A stretch of DNA of 9,642 bases from DAOQAK01 sp043801235 (lineage in GTDB: Bacteria > Bacteroidota > Bacteroidia > Bacteroidales > CG2-30-32-10). The DNA lies in the NCBI GenBank assembly GCA_043801235.1, contig JAZDMF010000050.1:1-9642 (forward strand), written 5' to 3'. Shown here one piece after another: positions 1 through 5,335 of the stretch (position 1 is the stretch's first letter; each line of letters opens with the position of its first letter). The translations under genes were made by a program, and so were the position numbers. The notes beneath the pieces were generated by a model, which was not told the DNA's origin, searched no databases, and saw nothing but the letters and a program-made list of their open reading frames with translations.

Positions 1-214
1 TTTATTTTTTTTTTTTTGGTCATTTAATTTTTGTGCACTTTGTCCCTTTTTTGTGCTAATTTCCCCCCCACTTTTCCCTCAACTAATATAATAAAATTGT
101 CATTCCGAGCAAAGCGAGGAATCTGTTTATATTTATTCCAACACATCAAAATAATATTCTACTGAAATTAATTTTCAAAAACAATTTCTTATGGAAAAAC
201 AATAAAGCTAATCA
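1..214. other. A/T-rich non-coding flank downstream of the minus-strand PorP-like gene
   Basis: No credible coding region is visible. The stretch begins with a long T-tract (about 5-17), then carries two copies of TTTTTGTGC (about 30-38 and 49-57), a C7 run (63-69), and a hairpin element at 102-122 that is annotated separately. It lies 3' of the minus-strand PorP-like gene ending at 215. I see no GC-rich stem followed by a T-run in the minus-strand direction, so no intrinsic terminator is called. Confidence 0.6.
98..126. repeat. REP-like hairpin element with tandem G-A mismatches
   Basis: Positions 102-122 form a symmetrical stem-loop on the plus strand. ATTCC pairs with GGAAT, then come tandem G.A/A.G mismatches, then GC/GC closing an AAA triloop. 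On the minus strand the same mismatches would be T.C/C.T, so the plus-strand nucleic acid should fold better. The motif (CATTCCGAGC followed by AAAGCGAGGAATC) resembles short dispersed REP-like elements that I recall as common between genes of Bacteroidota and related metagenomic genomes. Dispersal cannot be shown from one window. It lies about 90 bp beyond the stop of the PorP-like gene, so it may sit in that transcript's 3' UTR. Confidence 0.5.
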
Positions 215-1144
215 TTATTCAAGGATATACTTCACTGAAACCTCAAAAGTTCGCGGAAGATACGATTCTGCGGTGAACTCAAATCCACCACCCAGGGTAA
301 CCGCATGATCCTGTACTCCCAGTCCCAAATAAACAATATGTTCTTTATAAGGATATAAAATAAATTTATATCCTGCGCCAAAAAGCAAACGGTAAAAATA
401 TTCCATTCCCCCCAGCCGGTATCTGAATTTTTTACTTACGAAATAATCGTTCAAAAACACATAACTGTTGTTTTTCTGATACTGGATAATAAGATTCAGG
501 TGCCATATCGAACTCCGGTTCCTGTCCCATGAATAATGATAACCGAACTGGGCTAAATATTTTCTGGGTATTCTATTGCTTGAAGAATCAAAACAGTTCA
601 CACTGGGTTCGAGCAAATGATCGACAGATATTCCTGCATAAAACCTTTCGGTATTTATTAATAATCCCGCTGAAAAATCCTTAGCGTTCCCATTATTTGT
701 CAATGTGTCGGAGTCGGCCGAATCAGGGTGAACTATCATTTTATTCTTATTGTAAACATATCCGAATTTCACAGAAGGTGATATATTTAAATTGTTCTCC
801 AGACTAATTTTGGGTGCATAAATAACTCCTGCATAAGCAGAGGATGCTGTTTGCGGAGATAATTGATTGTAGTATCCAAGTATTCCGACACCGCCTCTCA
901 GAAAGCGTGTATACGTATCGAACGAAAAGAGGAGTGAAGTAAAGCCGGGTTTTTTTGAATTAAAATTGTTATTGTTGAAATTATGCGAGAACGATGTTTT
1001 GCCGCTGGCGCCTGCAAACGATGGGTTATAGTATGTTGCTGCCGACATTAAATGATCATAGGCAATATCGTTCTGAGCCGCCAGGTTGCCACAGATTCCG
1101 TAAAAAAGAGAACAGAGAGCGAAAATATTTTTTTTAAAATCCAT
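215..1144 (-). CDS. Divergent PorP/SprF-family type IX secretion outer-membrane protein (309 aa)
   Basis: This is a probable outer-membrane beta-barrel of the PorP/SprF family, whose members act with type IX secretion and gliding adhesins. Residues 1-24 look like a signal peptide (charged MDFKK, hydrophobic core, LAAQ before the likely cleavage site). The mature start carries a family-like YNPSFAG segment (about 39-45), weaker than the usual LNPAFAG. Alternating Tyr/Gly-rich strands fill the rest. It ends in VSVKYILE and lacks the conserved C-terminal Cys...CPxF tail that its neighbour at 2548-3525 has, so it is a divergent paralogue. An Asn-rich patch occurs at about residues 56-63. It is the last gene of a minus-strand operon with an ECF sigma factor and an anti-sigma-like gene. 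The preceding reading frame, once its frameshift is corrected, runs 11 bases into this gene, suggesting translational coupling. The family call is good; the cargo or adhesin partner is unknown, and none is encoded nearby. Confidence 0.8.
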   Translation of the reverse strand: MDFKKNIFALCSLFYGICGNLAAQNDIAYDHLMSAATYYNPSFAGASGKTSFSHNFNNNNFNSKKPGFTSLLFSFDTYTRFLRGGVGILGYYNQLSPQTASSAYAGVIYAPKISLENNLNISPSVKFGYVYNKNKMIVHPDSADSDTLTNNGNAKDFSAGLLINTERFYAGISVDHLLEPSVNCFDSSSNRIPRKYLAQFGYHYSWDRNRSSIWHLNLIIQYQKNNSYVFLNDYFVSKKFRYRLGGMEYFYRLLFGAGYKFILYPYKEHIVYLGLGVQDHAVTLGGGFEFTAESYLPRTFEVSVKYILE

Positions 1145-1349
1145 TGTAATAAAAATGCGGTAAAAGAATTTTCGACCTTTTTATTTTTCCTTTTTTCGTT
1201 GTGATAACAGTATCGTTCTGCTTAATTTCTTTCTTTGCTTTTTCTGAATTCACTGAAGAAAAAATAAGCGCTGATGTATCTTTCAGAACTGAGGTTTCAA
1301 CAGGAACAAGCAAATTCGCTTCATCTTCCTGTTTTTCCAAAATATGCAT
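1134..1349 (-). CDS. C-terminal part of the anti-sigma-like protein in the shifted frame, or small overlapping gene (71 aa)
   Basis: This frame opens with ATG at 1347-1349 and is closed upstream by a TGA at 1362-1364, so as a separate gene it must start here or at a near-cognate codon just before. The product is Lys/Glu/Ser/Thr-rich with no TM segment and ends HFYYNGF. Its stop overlaps the first codons of the PorP-like gene by 11 bases. A GAGG lies about 10 bases before the ATG. I prefer reading it as the displaced C-terminus of the anti-sigma-like protein, because its composition matches that protein's periplasmic part and a single A restores continuity. Confidence 0.4.
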   Translation of the reverse strand: MHILEKQEDEANLLVPVETSVLKDTSALIFSSVNSEKAKKEIKQNDTVITTKKGKIKRSKILLPHFYYNGF

Positions 1350-1810
1350 TTCAGATACACCTCAGCTTTGTTTATTTCTTCATTCATTATATTTTCGGTA
1401 CTTGAATTTTCAATCATGACTTCATAATTTAAACTTCCTGTTTCGGCGTTATTATTGATAATTTTGTTTTCTGAAGGTTTGTTATTGTTTGCTTCTGTAG
1501 TTGTGTTTTTATCAGCTGCAGAGAAAGCATTCTTTACTGCAATTACATTTCCCCCATGATTAATATCGGTTTCCTTCACCGTATCGGAATGAAGAAACAG
1601 TAGTGGTATAAGCATGACAATTACGAAAGACGACATGAAAAAAAGCAGGTTATTCAACGAAAAACCAAAGCCTTTTTTCTTATGTTTTCCGGTTTCTTTA
1701 TCGAGCAACTGCTCAAAATTTTTCCATCGGTCGGGATTGTAGCTTGCCGAATTCTTCTCTTGTTCGAGGAATTGGTCCCTGAAAAATTTATCTATATCAA
1801 TCTTGCTCAT
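1283..1810 (-). CDS. Anti-sigma-like protein, frame as sequenced (175 aa)
   Basis: This is the uninterrupted reading frame that begins at the ATGA junction with the sigma gene. It contains the whole cytoplasmic part, the TM helix (FFMSSFVIVMLIPLLFL, about 58-74) and most of the periplasmic linker. If the frameshift near 1350 is genuine, this is the product actually made. It would keep its putative sigma-binding domain and membrane anchor, and lose only the C-terminal periplasmic segment and the coupling to the downstream PorP-like gene. It is listed separately from the repaired version because an annotation of this sequence would give these coordinates. Confidence 0.6.
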   Translation of the reverse strand: MSKIDIDKFFRDQFLEQEKNSASYNPDRWKNFEQLLDKETGKHKKKGFGFSLNNLLFFMSSFVIVMLIPLLFLHSDTVKETDINHGGNVIAVKNAFSAADKNTTTEANNNKPSENKIINNNAETGSLNYEVMIENSSTENIMNEEINKAEVYLKCIFWKNRKMKRICLFLLKPQF

Positions 1811-2349
1811 ATTTTTTCGTTTATAAGGGTGAGTTTTTCTTTGAGCATTTTCCTGCTTTCGGATAAATACCAGCGTGAAGTTCCTTCGCTGAAGCCAATT
1901 TTCTTTGCAATTTCCTTATGTGAGAAACCGTCAACAGCATATAAATTAAAAACCATCCGGTACACATCAGGCAACTTATGAATTATTTTATAAAGTTCTT
2001 TAATGTCGTACAAACCCGCTTCCGCATCTATGCTGACAGGTTCGTCCTTGTATTCATCCACATATTTCAGCGTTTCCTTGTATTTTTTGTTTGAACGGAT
2101 ATGATCAATGGCTTTATTGACAATAATTTTTCTGGCCCAGCCTTCAAAACTTCCATCGCCTTTGTATTGTGAAATATTCATGAAAAGGCTGATAAATCCG
2201 TCGTTTAAAACTTCCAGCGTTTCTTCTTCTTCCTTAACATAACGCAAACAAACGGCATGCATACTGCTGAAGAAATTTTCGTAAATAAATTTCTGTGCAG
2301 AACGTTCGTTCCTTTTGCAGGCTTCTATTATCTCTTTACTTATCACCAT
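1807..2349 (-). CDS. ECF-type RNA polymerase sigma-70 factor (180 aa)
   Basis: This small two-domain sigma factor would direct RNA polymerase to a limited regulon in response to an envelope signal. Region 2 spans about residues 17-88: the core-binding LEVLNDGFISLF segment (45-56), the FEGWARKIIVNKAIDHIR segment (68-85) expected to melt and read the -10-type element. Region 4 spans about 118-172: the IIHKLPDVYRMVF helix, then a helix-turn-helix (KEIAKKIGFSEGTSRWYLS, about 145-163) for -35 recognition. Length is normal for ECF factors, and there is no extra C-terminal domain. It is the first gene of a minus-strand operon; its TGA overlaps the ATG of the anti-sigma-like gene by 4 bases, the usual coupling of sigma and anti-sigma. 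A PorP/SprF gene follows, so control of type IX or surface components is likely but inferred. A housekeeping-type promoter is visible upstream; no autoregulatory promoter can be identified. Confidence 0.92.
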   Translation of the reverse strand: MVISKEIIEACKRNERSAQKFIYENFFSSMHAVCLRYVKEEEETLEVLNDGFISLFMNISQYKGDGSFEGWARKIIVNKAIDHIRSNKKYKETLKYVDEYKDEPVSIDAEAGLYDIKELYKIIHKLPDVYRMVFNLYAVDGFSHKEIAKKIGFSEGTSRWYLSESRKMLKEKLTLINEKI

Positions 2350-2386
2350 TGTCAGTAGCCTGAATGCTGCCTATCTGCGGTTATTA

Positions 2387-2418
2387 CAAAATTAGAACAA
2401 TAAACAAAACAAAACAAC
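2387..2418 (-). promoter_or_regulatory. Bacteroidota-type promoter for the sigma/anti-sigma/PorP operon
   Basis: On the minus strand the -7 box TAATTTTG (2394 to 2387) matches TAnnTTTG exactly, and a TTG (2417 to 2415) lies 20 bases upstream, within the known 17-23 spacing. The sigma factor ATG at 2349 lies about 37 bases downstream. The A/T-rich composition makes chance matches possible. Confidence 0.5.
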
Positions 2419-2484
2419 CGTGAAACTCCGTAAGTGTTACTACCTATAAGAAGTGACGTAAATATTCAGAAGAACGTTGGAATT

Positions 2485-2540
2485 ATTTTATTTTTTTTTT
2501 ACTAATGGACTAAAGTCCTAATAGTTATGGGTTTTAACCC
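2485..2540. repeat. Double small-hairpin element next to a T-tract
   Basis: Two short dyads occur 10 bases apart: GGACTAAAGTCC (2507-2518, 5-bp arms) and GGGTTTTAACCC (2529-2540, 5-bp arms), preceded by a T/A tract (2485-2500). Paired mini-hairpins of this type resemble dispersed REP-like elements in Bacteroidota. They lie just beyond the stop of the minus-strand PorP gene (2548). In that direction the hairpins are followed by A rather than T residues, so this is not a standard intrinsic terminator, though it could protect the 3' end of the mRNA. Dispersal is not testable here. Confidence 0.45.
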
Positions 2541-2547
2541 AAAATAA

Positions 2548-3525
2548 TTAAAACACCGGGCAAACAATTTTCCTGTAACGCACAGGCTTCTGGCGGCAAT
2601 CAAATTGCATGGCAAAAGAAATTTCGTGCGATCCGCCCGATGCATTGGTTAATTTAGAAACGGTAACATCGTAACAATAACCAATCTTCACAACGCTTGT
2701 CTGAATACCCACAAGAACAATGAATGCATCGGCATTATCAAAGCACTGCCGGAACCAAAGACCGCCCACGAAAGGATATCGATTCAAATACAGGCCGTAA
2801 TTCATTTCCTCAAAATCACGCTGTTTCATAAACAGTAAATTAGGCGACAGTATAGGATCTTCAAGTTTCCTGCGCTTATGATGCTCAAGATTGAAAATAC
2901 AACCCAGGTGTGCTGTAAAACGCATAGGGAGCTGGCAAACTGAAATAAATCCCTCATTGGGCTGTGTCATATGATGTACTGCAAATCCACTATAAAAATT
3001 TTCACCATAGCCAAGTATTCCTGCGCTAAAATCGGGAACAATTTTCTGTAGATTGACAGGACGTTGTTCACAAGTTTCTTTTATGAATCCAAACTTAGCA
3101 TCTATCTGATCTCCAAAAGTAAGTTTGTCCCAATCAAGACTTACCTGGCGCACTGTTGCCTGGAAAGCTGCTTTTACCGAAAACCTTCGCGATATCTGTG
3201 CACTGTATGAATATATTCCGGATACCGTATTTGTTTTTAAGGTTCCTTCACCGGCGTTATCGCTGGTAAGCATAAAGCCCACGCCTCCCGACATATTTTC
3301 AACATACTGGTCGTACGAAGCATTATATGTAACATACGTCCCTGGTATGGCAGGCCACTGGTTACGGTAATTCATCACAAGACGCGGGCATACCGACGAG
3401 CCGGCGAAGGCAGGATTGAGGTAAAGCGGATTTGCATAAAATTGTGAAAAGTGAGGATCCTGTGAGTTTGCTATACCTGCCGTGAAGAAAAAAAGCAAGC
3501 ATAAAATTTTATATATGATTTTCAT
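2548..3525 (-). CDS. PorP/SprF-family type IX secretion outer-membrane protein (325 aa)
   Basis: This is a canonical PorP/SprF barrel, linked in this phylum to type IX secretion and to surface attachment of gliding adhesins. The start is placed at 3525 because the protein then opens with a good signal peptide (MKIIYKILCLLFFFTAGIANS, slightly shortened here as residues 1-21, then QDPHFSQ). An in-frame ATG at 3579 would add 18 residues that are not signal-like. Family hallmarks are DPHFSQFYANPLYLNPAFAG at the mature N-terminus, YDQYV, SGGVGF, FSAGILGYG, the late SGGSHEISF strand, and a C-terminal Cys-basic-CPVF tail. The mature part has eight cysteines, an unusually high number for a barrel. 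It is transcribed separately from the sigma operon, with a 198-bp gap and a promoter in between. No adhesin with a type IX C-terminal domain lies next to it within the window. Confidence 0.9.
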   Translation of the reverse strand: MKIIYKILCLLFFFTAGIANSQDPHFSQFYANPLYLNPAFAGSSVCPRLVMNYRNQWPAIPGTYVTYNASYDQYVENMSGGVGFMLTSDNAGEGTLKTNTVSGIYSYSAQISRRFSVKAAFQATVRQVSLDWDKLTFGDQIDAKFGFIKETCEQRPVNLQKIVPDFSAGILGYGENFYSGFAVHHMTQPNEGFISVCQLPMRFTAHLGCIFNLEHHKRRKLEDPILSPNLLFMKQRDFEEMNYGLYLNRYPFVGGLWFRQCFDNADAFIVLVGIQTSVVKIGYCYDVTVSKLTNASGGSHEISFAMQFDCRQKPVRYRKIVCPVF

Positions 3526-3573
3526 AACATGGGTTTTTAGAATTCTTTCGCTTCTGTTATGATAGACGACGGA

Positions 3574-3606
3574 TTGCAATAAAATGTTGGAAAATTTTTA
3601 TCTTTG
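3574..3606 (+). promoter_or_regulatory. Bacteroidota-type promoter for the SDR gene
   Basis: TATCTTTG (3599-3606) fits TAnnTTTG exactly, with TTG (3574-3576) 22 bases upstream, inside the accepted 17-23 range. The ATG at 3622 follows 15 bases later, so the leader would be very short. This also argues against using the TTG at 3604 as the start codon, because it lies within the promoter box. Confidence 0.5.
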
Positions 3607-3621
3607 AAAAAATATACTTGT

Positions 3622-4152
3622 ATGAATATAATCATCACTGGGGCAAGCAGGGGGATAGGCTTTGAACTTACCAGGCAGTTTTGCAGCATGAAGGGCAATC
3701 ATATAATTGCCTTAGCAAGGGAAATAAGAACAATACAGCTACTTTCAGAAAAACTGCCTGTGGAAAAAAATGAATCAATCCTCTACCCTCTAACTGCCGA
3801 CCTGAATAAAAAAGGATTTGAAAAACCCATACTGGAATATGTACTTGACAGATTTGAAACAATTGACATACTGATAAATAATGCAGGCGCTCTTATCAAT
3901 AAGCCCTTTCATCAGCTTACATCCGATGATTTTGATTATTTATTCAAAGTGAACACCAAAGCTCCCTTCCTTATCATTCAAACACTTCTGCCTTTATTCA
4001 ATAATCCGTCACACATTATTAACATCAGCAGCATGGGTGGGCTTCAGGGTAGTACAAAATTTCCCGGCTTATCATTATACAGTGCTTCAAAAGGAGCTCT
4101 CGCAATACTGACAGAATGCCTAGTGTCATGTCAATTAAATAATGTCTGTTAA
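3622..4152 (+). pseudogene. Short-chain dehydrogenase/reductase, N-terminal part, truncated by IS630 insertion
   Basis: The native part is 167 codons (3622-4122); the frame then reads nine residues of the element (VSCQLNNVC) to a TAA at 4150. SDR enzymes are NAD(P)(H)-dependent oxidoreductases with a Rossmann fold. Visible motifs are the cofactor-binding TGASRGIG (6-13), NNAG (86-89), the structural Asn of KVNTKAP (N111), the catalytic Ser of ISS (136/137) and YSASK (Y153, K157). All catalytic residues are therefore upstream of the break. The missing C-terminus holds the last strand/helix and the PG segment. The start at 3622 gives the normal SDR N-terminus. Joined to 5336-5539, with the element and one TA removed, the frame is uninterrupted at 234 aa, a normal SDR length. 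The substrate cannot be told from sequence. The truncated product is probably unstable or inactive. Confidence 0.88.
4121..4146 (+). repeat. Left TA duplication and left inverted repeat of the IS630 element
   Basis: The TA target copy is at 4121-4122, directly followed by the 24-bp terminal repeat starting GTGTCATGTCAA. The first 12 bases are identical to the inverse of the right end. The TA is the last two bases of the Leu codon CTA (4120-4122) of the interrupted SDR gene. Confidence 0.9.
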
Positions 4153-4170
4153 ATAAAATATTGTTATCTT

Positions 4171-4198
4171 TACCATCTAAATCCAAAAAAAGATGGTA
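4171..4198 (+). promoter_or_regulatory. Hairpin covering the transposase start codon
   Basis: TACCATCT (4171-4178) and AGATGGTA (4191-4198) are perfect 8-bp complements separated by 12 bases. The transposase ATG (4193-4195) lies inside the right arm, so an mRNA that contains both arms would bury the start codon. Start-site sequestration in transcripts read in from outside is a known self-limiting device in some other insertion sequences (IS10, IS50). Its use here is inference. An imperfect TATCTTTA (4165-4172), one base off the -7 consensus, overlaps the left arm; a transcript starting just after it would lack part of that arm. Confidence 0.45.
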
Positions 4199-4651
4199 CA
4201 CTATAAAGTAACTCTTACAAAAAAAGAACGAAAAGAATTGAAAGCCATTGTAAATAAAGGCAAGCACACTTCGCAACAATATCGGAATGCGTGTATTCTA
4301 CTCAACAGTGATGCTGGGAAATATGGCAAAAAGATTTCTAACGAACAGATAGCTCAAGTTCTTCAGATCACACCCAAAACTGTAGAGCGCTTAAAGCAGC
4401 GATTTGTTGAAGAAGGATTTGAAGCATGTACTGACAGGAAGCCTTATCCTGCGAAACAAAAATTAATTGCCGATGGAGATTTTGAGGCACATTTGATTGC
4501 TATCAGTTGCAGTAAAAGCCCAGATGGCTACGCCCGTTGGTCATTGCGAATGCTGGCGGATAAAATGGTTGAGTTAAAGTATGCGGAAAGCGTATCACAT
4601 GAAACAGTACGCCAGGTTTTAAAAAAAACGAACTTAAACCGTGGAAAGTAA
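4193..4651 (+). CDS. IS630 transposase ORF A, unshifted product (152 aa)
   Basis: This is the frame-0 product ending at TAA (4649-4651), seven codons past the A-run. It holds only the N-terminal DNA-binding region, without any DDE residue. In two-frame insertion sequences such a product can bind the ends and dampen transposition; that is an inference from other families, not shown here. The ATG at 4193 is preceded by an A-rich stretch (4185-4191), common before Bacteroidota starts, rather than by a Shine-Dalgarno sequence. Confidence 0.75.
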   Translation: MVHYKVTLTKKERKELKAIVNKGKHTSQQYRNACILLNSDAGKYGKKISNEQIAQVLQITPKTVERLKQRFVEEGFEACTDRKPYPAKQKLIADGDFEAHLIAISCSKSPDGYARWSLRMLADKMVELKYAESVSHETVRQVLKKTNLNRGK

Positions 4652-5325
4652 AAGGATGGATTATACCACCTTTGGAAAGTGGCGATTTTGTGGCACATAT
4701 GGAGATGGTGTTAGATGTATACAAAACACCATACAAGGAAACCATACCTGTTGTTTGCATGGATGAGTCACCTAAACAACTAATAAAGGAAACCCGACTT
4801 CCATTAGCAAGAAAACCAGGTAGTGAAACAAAAGAAGATTTTGAATATGAGCGATGTGGTGTAGCCAATATATTCATGGCTAACGAGCCACTGGCTGGCA
4901 AACGATATGTAAAGGTAACAGAAAGGAAAACAAAAACAGATTGGGCTACGTTTATAAAAGAAATTGCAGACCAGCATTATCCTTCAGCTAAAAAGATTAG
5001 ATTGGTAATGGATAATCTTTCAACACACAAACCGGCGGCGTTATATGAAACATTTCCACCTCAGGAAGCAAAAAGAATATGGGACAGGTTTGAATTTATT
5101 TACACACCAAAACATGGTAGTTGGCTGAATATGGCAGAAATAGAACTGCACGTGTTGATGGGTCAATGCTTAAACAGGAGAATTGATGATATAGAAATAA
5201 TGAAGAAAGAAGTAAAGGCTTGGCAAAAAGATCGCAATAATAAGGAAGCTATAATAAACTGGCAATTTACAAATGATAAAGCAAGAGTGAAACTTAAAAA
5301 ACTTTATCCGACAATTTTAACTTGA
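4193..5325 (+). CDS. IS630-family DDE transposase made by -1 frameshift (377 aa)
   Basis: The full product needs a -1 shift at the A8 run (4621-4628). The N-terminal half (1-145) has helix-turn-helix segments for terminal-repeat binding (ISNEQIAQVLQITPKTVERLKQ, about 48-69, split here as two helices, and a second near SHETVRQVLKK). The catalytic half carries the IS630 DDE signature: MDES (D191), MDNLSTH (D274) and TPKHGSWLNMAEIE (E316). At the shift the protein reads QVLKK-NELKPWKVKGW, the expected family continuity, whereas the unshifted frame ends at TNLNRGK. Its stop TGA (5323-5325) lies inside the right terminal repeat. It would cut and paste the element at TA sites. The length is within the usual range for the family. 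It could instead be an inactivating mutation, but both halves are otherwise intact and the A-run is a classic slip site. Confidence 0.85.
4621..4628 (+). promoter_or_regulatory. A8 slippery site for -1 ribosomal frameshifting
   Basis: Frame-0 codons across the run are TTA AAA AAA ACG, giving an A_AAA_AAA heptamer at 4621-4627. After a -1 slip the next codon is AAC (4627-4629) and the frame runs on to the DDE domain. A small possible stimulator hairpin, CCACCTTTGGAAAGTGG, lies at 4666-4682, about 38 bases downstream, which is rather distant. Transcriptional slippage on the A8 run would give the same product. Confidence 0.6.
4672..5325 (+). CDS. IS630 transposase ORF B, catalytic DDE part
   Basis: This is the -1 frame containing all three catalytic acidic residues (MDES, MDNLSTH, NMAEIE) and ending PTILT. 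The frame is open upstream to the A-run. The only initiator-like codon near its beginning is a TTG at 4672, which would omit about 15 residues of the shifted frame, so expression as a fusion with ORF A is more likely than independent initiation. Confidence 0.7.
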   Translation: MESGDFVAHMEMVLDVYKTPYKETIPVVCMDESPKQLIKETRLPLARKPGSETKEDFEYERCGVANIFMANEPLAGKRYVKVTERKTKTDWATFIKEIADQHYPSAKKIRLVMDNLSTHKPAALYETFPPQEAKRIWDRFEFIYTPKHGSWLNMAEIELHVLMGQCLNRRIDDIEIMKKEVKAWQKDRNNKEAIINWQFTNDKARVKLKKLYPTILT

Positions 5326-5335
5326 CATGACACTA
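5310..5335 (+). repeat. Right inverted repeat of the IS630 element and right TA duplication
   Basis: The 24-bp right terminal repeat (5310-5333) ends in TTGACATGACAC, the exact inverse of the left 12 bases, followed by TA (5334-5335). It contains the transposase stop TGA (5323-5325) and, one base later, an ATG (5327-5329) in frame with the C-terminal SDR fragment. Confidence 0.9.

Larger units (their letters stand above)
1134..1810 (-). pseudogene. Anti-sigma-like one-TM membrane protein, frame broken near 1349-1351 (225 aa if repaired)
   Basis: The start overlaps the sigma factor stop as ATGA. The N-terminus (1-48) is cytoplasmic and charged, with a YNPDRWKNFEQLLD segment resembling the conserved Trp region of sigma-linked membrane proteins in this phylum. 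One TM segment lies at about 52-74. A low-complexity Asn/Thr/Glu-rich periplasmic part follows (about 100-145). As sequenced, the frame runs to a stop at 1283 (175 aa), and its last 21 residues are unlike the rest (Cys, Trp, Arg-rich: CIFWKNRKMKR...). A second frame (1134-1349, 71 aa, MHILEKQEDEANLL...) keeps the acidic/polar character and ends inside the next gene. Adding one A to the AAA at 1349-1351 joins them into 225 residues. The role inferred from architecture and position is an anti-sigma factor holding the upstream sigma at the inner membrane. The break could be a real mutation, an assembly error, or two overlapping genes. Confidence 0.6.
4123..5333 (+). mobile_element. Complete IS630-family insertion sequence (1211 bp)
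   Basis: The boundaries are defined by perfect 12-bp terminal inverted repeats (GTGTCATGTCAA at the left, its complement at the right). These extend imperfectly to 24 bp (20 of 24 matching; 4123-4146 and 5310-5333). A TA dinucleotide flanks each side (4121-4122 and 5334-5335), the target duplication typical of the IS630/Tc1/mariner superfamily. It holds one transposase split into two frames. The host gene frame is restored exactly by deleting the element plus one TA. Both ends, all DDE residues and the frameshift site are intact, so the copy looks capable of movement. I cannot assign it to a named IS. Confidence 0.93.

Noticed and set aside
1201..1981. Plus-strand frames (1201-1419, 1682-1981) opposite the sigma and anti-sigma genes
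   Set aside because: They are antisense shadows of well-supported minus-strand genes and have no family features.
2485..2500. T-tract as an intrinsic terminator
   Set aside because: On the plus strand no stem precedes it. On the minus strand it is an A-tract, so neither direction has the stem-then-U arrangement.
3526..3579. N-terminal extension of the PorP gene from the ATG at 3579
   Set aside because: The extra 18 residues are polar and would put the signal peptide inside the protein; the ATG at 3525 gives a normal signal peptide.
4025..4901. Minus-strand frames (4025-4279, 4503-4901) across the IS left end and the transposase
   Set aside because: They run antisense to the SDR and transposase, have no motif, and the first crosses the IS boundary, so it cannot be an ancestral gene.
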